From positions 101,114,733 through 101,178,732 of the forward strand of contig OZ035960.1 in the NCBI GenBank assembly GCA_964034945.1: a stretch of DNA of 64,000 bases, in the 5' to 3' direction. How positions within the stretch are numbered: position 1 is the first letter of the stretch; each line of letters opens with the position of its first letter. Shown in pieces: positions 36,560-46,358 of the stretch. Under the pieces are notes generated by a model. The model had not been told where the DNA came from, did no database searches, and was given only the letters and a program-made list of their open reading frames with translations. Origin of the DNA: Chrysopilus asiliformis. Its lineage: Eukaryota > Arthropoda > Insecta > Diptera > Rhagionidae. Position numbers and translations under genes: made by a program.

Positions 36560-37947
36560 TAAAACCGACTTTAAAAAAAAAACTGAAAAGAGAAAAAAGC
36601 ACTAAAAAGAAAAAAATAATTTCAAACTATGTCCATTAATAGCGTATTTGAAATTTGGCTTTTTTGGAGTGGCGTTAAATTTACACTAAATAAAATCGTT
36701 GTAAAATTTCTATTGTAAGAGCCGTGTCTATAGTTAATCTGTTTGACAACAAAATTTTTGGAGTCGATCTTAGTTCTTAGTTAGCCTTAAGGGTTAGAAA
36801 GTATGTAAACGATTAGCCTTAAGGGTTAGAAAGTATGTAATTTATTTTAGTTGCAAATTTAACGCCACTCCAAAAAAGCCAAATTTCAAATACGCTATTA
36901 ATGGACATAGTTTGAAATTATTTTTTTCTTTTTAGTGCTTTTTTCTCTTTTCAGTTTTTTTTTTAAAGTCGGTTTTATTTTTTTTAGAAAATTTTTTTTT
37001 TTATTTCGAACGTTTTTAGTTTCAATTTTTAATATAGGTAAAATTACAAAGGGTTTGAGGGGATAAGTCCGCAGATGAGAAATATATAAAAGAATCTTCC
37101 AAATATTGTACTGAACACAATACAAAGAATTTTACTCGATATCCCAAGCAGGGAGGGGTTTGAAGGGGTAGGTTAACACGGGGGAAATATATAAGAGAAC
37201 CTTCCTTGTGTTGTACTGAACACAAGGCCCAATTAACCATAGGGCTAATTGGGCTACAGCCCAGGGGCGCCATCGATCTGAGGCGATGAAATTTTGATTG
37301 CTTTTTTTTTAATTTTCTTTATATTTAGCGTATCTGTAATTTAAGTTAGTACTGTGTTTTGAATTAAAGAATATTTTAAAAAATGAAATTGCATTTTTAC
37401 AATAAAACTATGTAAGGGTGCAAAATTTTATTTAGCCCAGGGCGCTCAAACTTGTTAATACGGCTCTGACTGAACACAACGTAAAAACATAACAAAAGCT
37501 ATAATTGCCAATCTGGCAATTATTGAAAACCTGTATGGTGATATTGGTATCTTAATTTGAGCACTTGTACCAAAATTACACTTTGAAGTCGAACTTTCCA
37601 ATCAGATTTTTTAAAATTTATTCCAATCGGATTTTGATGTATGGGAGTTTTATGTAGAATCATATCCTAAATAACTTTTGTTCTTAGACTTTTTTGATAA
37701 GATGCACCGTTTTTGAGAAATTCGGAAAAAACGTTTTCGTTTGTATGGGGGGTACCCCCCCATAATGGTCCATTTTTGCCCATGAATGAACCAGGGTCCA
37801 ACCAGGAACTTTCTCTACAACTTTCTCTTTGGGATGACCAAAATCGGTCCACCCAATAAAAAGTTAGGCGTGAACATACATTAAAAAAAAAAAAAAAAAT
37901 ATTCAGGTGGAATTGAGAACCTTTTCCTTTTTGGAAGTCGGTTAAAA
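36560..37947. repeat. Dispersed repeat family F, copy 2
   Basis: Matches 27280-28512, including the inverted pair around TATGTCCATTAATAGCG (36628 and 36895) and the right end GGAAGTCGGTTAAAAA. Differences: a duplicated TTAGCCTTAAGGGTTAGAAA segment (36781-36835) and a 243-bp insertion at 37226-37468. Confidence 0.75.
37226..37468. mobile_element. 243-bp insertion with 11-bp direct flanks
   Basis: ACTGAACACAA lies at both sides (37215-37225 and 37469-37479). Ends are GGCCCAATTAACC ... GTTAATACGGCTCTG, weakly complementary, with CAGCCCAGGGGCGCC near the left and AGCCCAGGGCGCTC near the right. Flank length could mean a hAT (8 bp plus chance) or a Mutator-like element (9-11 bp). Confidence 0.65.
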
Positions 37948-37949
37948 AT

Positions 37950-38883
37950 CGTTCAAAAGTTTTGTTCATTAAAAAAAATTGCCCGAAAAACCCCATAATT
38001 TGTGTCACATTAAATTTTAGGTTATTTTGAAAATTCTGAGTCGGACTTTGCTTTCGCCAGATTCACTCTACTTCTGGAAATATCAAAAAGAAAATATTTT
38101 CAATACCAAAAAGGAGGTTAAAACATTTTCTTTTTCTATTTTTTCTTGGCTATAGGTCTTCAAAAAAATAATGAAATAAATGTTATATTATTTTCGTGGA
38201 TGTTTGCACATCCAAATTCCTGCCAACAGGTAAGTCATGTTTGCCCTGTAATCCCTTTTTCGTATCTCCACACTCAGAAAAATTGAGGCTAACTCGACGA
38301 CCTACATACGGCGTAATTGGCCTCGGGCAGGCGCGCGTTCGCCTGCATGTGGGCAAGTAAAACTGAGTTGACCTGTGGTCGGAGAAATTCCGAAATTAAG
38401 CCACCAGCAGGTGAAGTAGGGCATTGGGAGCTGCACAAGTTGACCTTAGATAGGTTAACTCTGACCGCTAGCTGGCTTACAGAAACCTCTGTAAGGTCAG
38501 AGTTAACCTGACAAAAAGTTGACCTGGACATTTTTCTGAGTGCAGAAATGGTGTGAATCTGGCCAAAACAAAGTCCGATTTAGAATTAAAATATGATTAA
38601 AAATATTACCCCAATATTTTTAATTATATTTTATACAGTTGGTAGGCCTGTGGAGTTATACTTGATAAACTTTTCACAAAAAAATAATAAAAAAATAAAT
38701 AAAGCAAAAATAAATAAATAACGAAAAAACGAAATAATTTTTTTTTCGATTTTCGTTACGTTCTTCGTTATTGTAACGGAATTAAATTACTGTAACGTTA
38801 TGACGTAATTTTGAGGAAAAAATGGGAAAATCGTTATTTCGTTTCGTTATTTCGTTACGTTACGATAACGTTTCCCATCCCTG
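37950..38883. mobile_element. hAT-like CGTTACGTAACG element, copy 2
   Basis: Shares GCCAGATTCACTCTAYTTCTGG with 30257-30279 and ends in an array of CGTTATTTCGTTACG words closing with TTTCCCATCCCTG at 38883. The CACTC MITE at 38271-38542 is inserted in it. The left boundary is unclear. Confidence 0.55.
38271..38542 (-). mobile_element. 272-bp CACTC-type MITE, copy 2
   Basis: Reverse orientation of 5078-5349, same length, a few substitutions. Flanked by CA at 38269-38270 and 38543-38544. Confidence 0.9.
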
Positions 38884-38885
38884 GT

Positions 38886-39590
38886 CACAGATCAATTATT
38901 TCCTTTGTCTCAACCGAAACTTTTCAATTTTTTTTTTGTGAAAACATTTTCTTTAAAACCATTCACTAGAATTTAAAATCCCTTATAAGCTTATTGCACC
39001 ACGGGTATTTTATAAAAAAAAAAGTATCCTAAAACTAATTGCAAACATCTCGACACCTACTTTAGCTGCTATTCACCACCTCATTTGATCATAAATGAAT
39101 ACCCAGTAAGTATTCGTTTTTTCAATAAAAATAAAATAAATTTTCACGTCGTCTATGTACGGGACTAGTAGCCTTGTCTCTAGTTAAAATGTTGGAAAAA
39201 TTGAAAAGAATTTTTTTTTTGCAGCTTTCCACCAGAAATGTGTTTTTTTGATGTGTTGGAGGTTAGATATCCAATTCACATATCCTTTCACTGCTATAAG
39301 GAGATATTGATGAATACATCCTTAGCCAGGATATCGATTTTCAACTCAGTCACGAGGTTCGATAAGGAAACTCATCGCAGTTTACGGAGTACCAAAGATA
39401 TAATGGTTAATGCCTTCTGGCTACAGGTTATCGTACTCCAATGATATTCACATACATGCCACGAAGCTGTAGTCCTTCCAGGAGCTCCTGATGAAGTACC
39501 CGCTTTTCAAGTTAAAGTCTCTTGATTCACCCTGGCGTTCTCGCTTATCGTCACTACATGAAAATCCTAATCCTTTTTACTTTCCGCTGC
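38886..39590. other. No recognised gene
   Basis: A plus-strand frame (39238-39444) preceded by TTTTTTTTTGCAG could be read as an exon, but I recognise no domain and no partner exon. Confidence 0.4.
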
Positions 39591-39599
39591 TATACCTAG

Positions 39600-40325
39600 A
39601 GGGAAAGTATTGTATTCATGACGAAGGTCGACTTGAGAACGGGGGCAGATTGAAAATTTCTGATCAGTGCAAACTCCATTTTAGGCAAAATTATGAGGAT
39701 GTGCTTCAACTGTCTGTCGGTCTGTTTGTCTGTATATCGGTCTATCTGTATGTCGGTCTGTCCATCTGTCCATTGTACGAATCTTAAATAACTCGAGAAC
39801 TCCTTGAGATAGCGACTTAAATTTTTTTGTGAATGAGTTTCACAAAAATCGTAGTTTTATACAGGTATCCCTCGAGTTAAGCGGTACTTGAGTTACGCGA
39901 ATTCCGAGTTACGCGAAAAAAAATCGCGGCAGTGCTCGAGTACGGTTTTGGAGCAATTTTTATTTAAAAAGAAAATATTGTAGTTAACCGCGTAACTCGA
40001 GGGATACCCGTATCAACTTTTGGACAAGTAACGTTAGCTATAACGGGTACCTCTCATACAATTTTTTTTAAATACTGTGTTTTGAGAATTTATCGGAAAT
40101 TATGCGCTTTTGAGAAAAAATGTGTATATCCAAATTCAAAGGAAACAAAATATCCTGTATTTTTTTATTTCACGGTTTGTACGTATCCTTAACGGTTCAC
40201 GAGATATTTGCAAAAATATTATTTTTTACATATTTTTTTCCGAAACTAAATATTGCAGAGGAAAGTTTTGTGTTAATCACATCTGATATTTTTTTTCAAG
40301 ATATCAGACATGCAACGTAATTCAA
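39600..40325 (-). repeat. Dispersed repeat family C, inverted copy 3
   Basis: Reads as the complement of 4430-4985 and 11440-11985: ATTGTATTCATGACGAAGG, TTCTGATCAGTGC, TGTCTGTCGGTCTGTTTG, TCTTAAATAACTCGAGAAC, then the AT-rich body. Split by the MITE at 39862-40010. Confidence 0.75.
39862..40010. mobile_element. 149-bp pogo/Tigger-like MITE
   Basis: Terminal repeat CRGGTATCCCTCGAGTTA, TA on both sides (39860-39861 and 40011-40012). The empty site can be read from the sister repeat near 11665: joining the flanks restores GTTTTATA followed by the repeat's next bases. TA duplication and CAGGTAT-type ends fit pogo/Tigger derivatives. Confidence 0.8.
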
Positions 40326-41143
40326 CACTTTTTTTGTCGTGTTTGTAATTTACTTCTGATTTTTTCAATTTATTCAGTTATTATTATTTGAAAGGCATGT
40401 ATTTTATCGACCCATCAATGGGGGTAAATTGAGGCCAATTTCGTAACTAAAAGTTCAAGAGTGTTTTTTCCACACGACATTAGTTTAACACTGCGATAAA
40501 ATGTGTTTGATTTGAACACGACATCGTTTTAAACATTCAGATTTTTTAATTGCACAGTGGGTGAGCATTCAATAAACATATTTCAGTATCGATTTATCAA
40601 CACTGTAAAATAGACAGGCAATTTTTAAAAGCTTTTATTTAGCTTTCTTTTTATCTGTCTGTTTGCTTGTTTGTCAGGTTCAAATTTTGTAATCTAATTT
40701 TATCCCAATTTCACTCAACCGATTGACCTAACATTTTGCACGCATACGTAACCCAATACAATGAGTGTGCATGTAATCTTCCCCCTCCCCTCTTGCCTGC
40801 CGACCCCTCTTCTACTATCTCCTGAACCGTTTGCGCAATTTTGTCGCGGTTTTTTAGTCTTGCGAATTAAATACAAAATAACTAAAAAAGACAATAAAAA
40901 AAATATATTTATGTGTCTCAATCAGTCAATCAATCAGTTTAAGAGTTATCAGGGAAGGGGTACCGAAGCAGATGGAAAGAGTACCTCATTCATTATGTTG
41001 CAAGTAGTTCTTTTTTTGTATAAAATTGCATAGGAATCGGTTGAGCGATTTTCGCGTAATGCCAGAACAAACGCTAAAAAGTACCATTTGAAAAAAATCA
41101 CCTAAAAAAGGCTAAAATCAGTGTGGACTTCACAACAGAAAAC
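40326..41143. other. No gene; CAACCGATTGA-type repeat phrases
   Basis: TTTCACTCAACCGATTGACC (40711) and a nearby TGTCTGTTTGCTTGTTTGTC run indicate another dispersed repeat. No coding signal was recognised. Confidence 0.5.
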
Positions 41144-41950
41144 AAAACAGAAAACAGAAAACAGAAAACAGAAAACAGAAAACAGAAAACAGAAAACAGA
41201 AAACAGAAAACAGAAAACAGAAAACAGAAAACAGAAAACAGAAAACAGAAAACAGAAAACAGAAAACAGAAAACAGAAAACAGAAAACAGAAAACAGAAA
41301 ACAGAAAACAGAAAACAGAAAACAGAAAACAGAAAACAGAAAACAGAAAACAGAAAACAGAAAACAGAAAACAGAAAACAGAAAACAGAAAACAGAAAAC
41401 AGAAAACAGAAAACAGAAAACAGAAAACAGAAAACAGAAAACAGAAAACAGAAAACAGAAAACAGAAAACAGAAAACAGAAAACAGAAAACAGAAAACAG
41501 AAAACAGAAAACAGAAAACAGAAAACAGAAAACAGAAAACAGAAAACAGAAAACAGAAAACAGAAAACAGAAAACAGAAAACAGAAAACAGAAAACAGAA
41601 AACAGAAAACAGAAAACAGAAAACAGAAAACAGAAAACAGAAAACAGAAAACAGAAAACAGAAAACAGAAAACAGAAAACAGAAAACAGAAAACAGAAAA
41701 CAGAAAACAGAAAACAGAAAACAGAAAACAGAAAACAGAAAACAGAAAACAGAAAACAGAAAACAGAAAACAGAAAACAGAAAACAGAAAACAGAAAACA
41801 GAAAACAGAAAACAGAAAACAGAAAACAGAAAACAGAAAACAGAAAACAGAAAACAGAAAACAGAAAACAGAAAACAGAAAACAGAAAACAGAAAACAGA
41901 AAACAGAAAACAGAAAACAGAAAACAGAAAACAGAAAACAGAAAACAGAA
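41144..41950 (+). repeat. Perfect (AAAACAG)n array, about 115 copies
   Basis: An 807-bp head-to-tail array of a 7-bp unit with no interruption that I can see. Because the unit is 7 bp and contains no stop in any phase, long frames run through in several phases on both strands, giving the periodic peptides KTENRKQ and CFLFSVF. These are not genes. The unit is not the insect telomere repeat (TTAGG). Confidence 0.97.
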
Positions 41951-43200
41951 TATTTGTGATGAAATAATTGGTTTCTGAGAATAGAACAAAAAAAAAACAC
42001 ACAAGACGACGCAAATTGGACATTGCGTCTTAAATTCTCACCAATTCCGTAACTTTGTGGTCGCATGGACCATTTTTCGTCATTTTGGATTTTTAGTCAT
42101 ACTAATCAAATACAAAATGACTAAACAAGATAAAATATTTATAAAAAAAAATAAAAAAAAATTTTGAAAAAGCTTTTATTTTAAAAAAATACACTAAAAA
42201 GAAAAAAAAAATTTTTTGGAACTGTGTAGCAGAAATAAAAGCGAGGTAAAAGCATGAAAAATAAAATAAATATTTATTTCGCTGTTATTTCTGAAATACC
42301 GTACCAAAAAAATATTCTTTTCCTTTTTATTGCACTTTTTTATATATGTTGATCTCGAAAACGTTTTTAACAGCAACGATTGCAATATTCAAGTACTTGA
42401 TGTTTAACATTTCTACAGTTGAAAAAGATTTTTTTCTACCCTTTTTGCTTGTATTTTTGAACTTTTTGGTTGAAAATCTAAACTATTAAATTTTGAATTT
42501 TTTTGGTTCAACTTTCCACTCATTTTTGGTTTAAAAAATTCAACTTTGTTTTAAAAATTAAACTTTTCTGGTTTAAAAATTCAACCAAAAAGATGAAAAT
42601 TTAAACTATTTGGTTGAAAAAGCTTTTGTTTTTATGTTGTTTGCAAATTCCAAACTTTTATTTGAAAACTTAAATTCGATTTAGTTAAGATAAATATGTG
42701 AACCTAAAAAGTTCAAAAAATCAACCGAAATTTTCCATCGAGTAGTTTGTGTGTAATTTTCCACCAGGCATAGTAATAATAATTCTAATCAAGAATCTAC
42801 AAAATACAAAATTTTAAATATGAAAAATTAGTAATTATAATTGTTGATAATTTGCTATGGATCGTTAGTGAAAAATTAAAATTTGTTAATCGCACGGAAC
42901 GAAAAAAAATATATATTTGAGGTCTTAGTCACTGGGAGTAATTACCAATTGCGCCTCGAAGGCTCTTTGTGGGTTCTCTAAAAATCAATTCGTTTGAGAA
43001 ATAGTGTCTCGACCACCGAAAATGTTAGGGGCTCTTTTTTAGGGAACCGATCATCAAGACCCCCAAAATCTTTATGTCCCCGGCCCGGAATTCGGAGTGC
43101 TGCATATCCTAGATACGCTGTCTTTCATCTAAATTTAGTATAGCAAAATTCCTAATGATTTTAACAAACCATTAAAAAAATTCTAAATAAATACACATAA
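41951..43200. other. No gene; decayed TTTGGTTGAAAA words
   Basis: 42430-42720 holds many diverged copies of TTTTTGGTTGAAAA and AAAATTCAAC in both orientations, an old degraded simple array. 42080-42200 carries a complement of the TTTTTAGT-AATTTTGTATTTGATTAG phrase seen near 2490 and 35765. Confidence 0.5.
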
Positions 43201-43214
43201 TTGAGCGTATATCT

Positions 43215-43220
43215 TTTATT
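43215..43220 (-). promoter_or_regulatory. Likely polyadenylation signal of the DUF1091 gene
   Basis: AATAAA on the minus strand, about 50 bp past the stop codon. Confidence 0.5.
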
Positions 43221-43270
43221 TTTGCTTTTTAAGGACAAAAAAAATGGTAATTTTGGAAAGTACGCCAGAA

Positions 43271-44261
43271 TTAGTAATATCTAACACGAACCATGGCTGA
43301 AGCATTTCCCCAAAATATTCGCTCTTTTTCAACATACATTTGCACAGTCCCATAATAACTCTTCCAAGGTAAGGTGACATCCTGCATGAATGCCGGTACC
43401 ATATCTGAATTTACTTTGACCTTCTTCATAAAATAAACACCTGGTTTAATTGGGCATTTTTTAGGGAGATTTGTATATTTCATAGCTTTCTTGAACACAG
43501 CATATAAGAGTCGCGCAGCACCATTTAAAATTTCGCATAGATCTCTTTCCATATTTAAAATTTCCCAATATTTTGATTCTCGTTCTCCATATATTATCAG
43601 ATGGAAACTGGTTTTGTATACAATCTTTGTTAAAATGCATTGTCCACTAAAAGTAGTGTAGTTTGTGACTGTTGTATTATGCTACATTTACACGAATGAC
43701 AAATTTGTCATTTTTTTCTTGTCATTATGTTAATTCCCGTGTAAATGGCATAATTTTTGTAATTTTTTCTGTCAGAAAATGTCAATCTCTCATAAAAGAA
43801 TGAACTTGTCCATTCTTTTATGCCAGATTGTCATTCGTACAAACGCAATATTAGTTATGACAAAAATTGAATACTAAAGTTGTCATAACTAATATTGCGT
43901 TTGCACGAATGACAATCTGGCATAAAAGAATGGACAAGTTCATTCTTTTATGAGAGATTGACATTTTCTGACAGAAAAAATTACAAAAATTATGCCATTT
44001 ACACGGGAATTAACATAATGACAAGAAAAAAATGACAAATTTGTCATTCGTGTAAATGTAGCATTACACTTAAGAAATGGAACGATACTATTTATGGTGA
44101 TATTTGAAATAGCGACTTCCCATTTGGCCTGAGAATTTAAAAAAAGAGTTAACATAAGGTGACGTGGAAATTACCACCATTTTTTGCCTATTACTTACAT
44201 ATGCTAGGGGTAACATTAAAATAAATATCATGATGAACATTTGTTTATTAGCAGCTTCCAT
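43271..44261 (-). pseudogene. DUF1091-type secreted protein gene, split by a MITE
   Basis: Exon 1 (44261-44199) starts at ATG and encodes 21 residues: a short N-terminus, then a hydrophobic stretch MIFILMLPLA, a likely signal peptide. It ends at a GTAAGT donor. A 70-bp intron (44198-44129) ends TTTAAATTCTCAG. Exon 2 begins in phase with AKWEVAISNITINS at 44128 and would run to TAA at 43271-43273. A 384-bp MITE plus a TTA duplication sits at 43680-44066. Without it the product would be about 177 residues, usual for the family. The C-terminal part has DLCEILNG, YTNLPKKCPI, GVYFMKK and LPWKSYYGTVQMYV, matching the DUF1091 pattern (vDLC, yxNlxxxCP, lPxxxY). As it stands, reading into the MITE meets a stop at 43940-43942. 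Function of DUF1091 proteins is poorly known; they are secreted and insect-expanded. Family call is by motif, not search. Confidence 0.75.
43680..44063 (-). mobile_element. 384-bp foldback MITE, copy 1
   Basis: Ends TGCTACATTTACACGAATG with arms of about 185 bp that are almost perfectly complementary. TTA flanks both sides (43677-43679 and 44064-44066). The only asymmetric part is the central loop, AAAATTGAATACTAAAGT. The second copy (57186-57569) has the same length, and its loop is the complement, so the two lie in opposite orientation. TTA/TAA duplications suggest PIF/Harbinger. Confidence 0.95.
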
Positions 44262-44426
44262 GATAGGATATTTATTTTTTTAGGACGGATATATTTATTC
44301 AAATATTTATTCATAAACTGAAAAATCACAAAATTTTAATGAAAAATTCCGTAGTTTTTGATACACTTCGATGCCACATGCTTTTTCATAATAAAAATTT
44401 GTCTCTTACTGCGGTTTTTTTTTATA

Positions 44427-44862
44427 CAGTGGAATCTCCAATTTATAACGAAATCGCTGGAATAACGAATTAAATTTCGTTATGTAGGGGGTTTTTTTTT
44501 TACAAATATCGTCATATAGAGAATGACTTAATAAAACAAAAAGAACGCTTATTTATTTAAATAGAAAAAAATAGTTTTTATTCCTAAACAGCGGTGAAGC
44601 GAAGGAGGAGGTGGGCCTTGCTACGCTACTGCTTATAATACCACAAAAAAACCAAACTTTAAGCAAAACTGTGACTTTGAAAACATTAACCCATTAATTG
44701 ACGTTATTATTTTAGGAAAGTGTTAAATTCTTTCTCTAAGTTTGTTTTGGATATTTTTTATTATTTTGTCCAAATAGACAAAATGATTCTTCAGACATTT
44801 TGAAAATTCAATTCTGCCATTTTGAATCATTTCAAAAATTTCGTTATATGGATATTCCACTC
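44427..44862. mobile_element. 436-bp TA-flanked MITE, pogo-like ends
   Basis: Left end CAGTGGAATCTCCAATTTAT, right end complement GAGTGGAATATCCATATAAC, both continuing into ATAACGAAAT. TA lies outside each (44425-44426 and 44863-44864). No coding sequence. CAGTGG-type ends with TA duplication resemble pogo/Tigger derivatives. Confidence 0.75.
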
Positions 44863-44869
44863 TATTAGA

Positions 44870-45345
44870 AAAAAAACTATTTTATGTACGCTCTTAAAAA
44901 AAAGGAATCGAGAACGCACCGAAATGTAGTTTGAGGGAGTCCAGCTCTTTCCGGTGGTAATTTTAACTCTACCTAAGGTGTTCACAATTTTCTTTCTGGA
45001 TGTTAATTTTTAACAACTTTTCGGTGTTCAACCTTTGAATGTCAGGAAAAGTCACAAAAATTATGGTCAATACACAAATATTTTCGAACAATACTGATTA
45101 TAACATTAAAATATGAATAATGGCTGGCAATTCGTTCCGGATCGGCATTGAAATTAAACACTAAAGTGAAATTGTAATGACATCCGCTTTAATTTTATTT
45201 TTTGCGTGTGTAAATATTTCTTCTTTGCACGAAATAATATTTATAATTTTTTTAATTGCTCTATAATTTGCAATGCCCGGAGTTGGTAAAATAAATTACC
45301 GAAGCGTCGAGAGTAACAAAAAGTTAAAAATTTTGTTTTTATTCA
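44870..45345. other. No recognised feature
   Basis: AT-rich sequence without motifs. Confidence 0.5.
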
Positions 45346-45348
45346 ATA

Positions 45349-45490
45349 ACTAGCTTTTGTTTTCAACGTTGTCGATTAAAGTTTTTTTTTGCATGAGATT
45401 TTTTTACACTAAAAAACCGAAAACATTTCAAAAAATACAATAATCATTATTCAGCGATTCCAGAAACCTTAAGATAAGATATATAATACT
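45349..45490 (+). repeat. Decayed family A fragment
   Basis: AACTAGCTTTTGTTTTCAACG, AAAGTTTTTTTTTGCATGAG and TTCAGCGATTCCAGAAACC follow the start and first unit of family A. Confidence 0.65.
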
Positions 45491-45558
45491 GTTCTAACGC
45501 ACCAGGAGCAACAAAAACAGTATATCCTGCATGCGATGGAACAGCATTATAAACAAAT

Positions 45559-45824
45559 ATAATCGATTATTTATTTTATTCGATACAGTAGCTTAGCCAT
45601 TTATTGATCAAACCGCCGTTACGCCCCCGTGATACAGAACCTCTGAAGCCTAGGGCCAGTGATCTGCATTCTCTCGCAGTCGGATATATACTGGCGCTTC
45701 AGTTGCCCTGCACCCGCAACGACGGGCTGTCCTCACCCAGCAACGAAGTTGCCAGGCTGGCGGCTTTTGTTAGTATTAGGTTAATTGGGGGTAATTTCTA
45801 TATGCTCATTATACCTGGCTTACA
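45559..45824 (-). repeat. 3' LTR
   Basis: 266 bp, no difference from the 5' LTR that I can find. The sequence just upstream on the minus strand (AAGGATGGCCGAGT) is only weakly purine-rich, so the polypurine tract is not clear. Confidence 0.95.
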
Positions 45825-46358
45825 ACTCGGCCATCCTTAAACAATCACTGTCCTCAGTGAACAAAAAAAAATCCCATCTACCATGGTATACCATTCGTTC
45901 TCATTATACTTCACATTATTCAATTTAATTTAAACGAAAAGAACTGACCGCCCATTCGTGACAGACAAAAGTTGGTCAAGAATGCAGCCTCGGTCTAGCT
46001 CCTTTCGAACGATTTCAGCTAAATGAAACAGAATCAGGTAGCTTGATCGCCCACTAGGATAAGACTAAAGTTTATCCTAGATCTCACGTGATGACAAGAC
46101 TAAAGTTTGCACCTTCTTTTCGAGATTCCGTTTTTAAGTCATCAGAAACAAAATCTAATGACATATAAAGCGAAATCTCCCACCTCTCGATCTCTATAAA
46201 TGTTCCAAAAAACTTACAGCGCTTTTTAACAGAAACAGCTTTCACCACACCAGAGTTGGATACAACAAAATTGCTTCATAAACATAAGTCCATTTATTCC
46301 AGGCTTAAAATAAACTCAAAACAAAATTAAATTCACGAAAAAAATAAATAAATAAAAT

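Noticed and set aside
39190..39444. Possible exon after a poly-T tract ending in GCAG
   Set aside because: No recognisable domain, no matching donor or partner exon, and AT-rich sequence yields such acceptors often.
41098..42066. Long reading frames of 280-320 codons on both strands
   Set aside because: They are read-through of a 7-bp tandem repeat without stops; the peptides are pure heptad repeats with no gene structure.
43940..44155. A 71-codon minus-strand frame as an independent small gene
   Set aside because: Its start lies in the intron of the DUF1091 gene; it is exon 2 reading into the inserted MITE.
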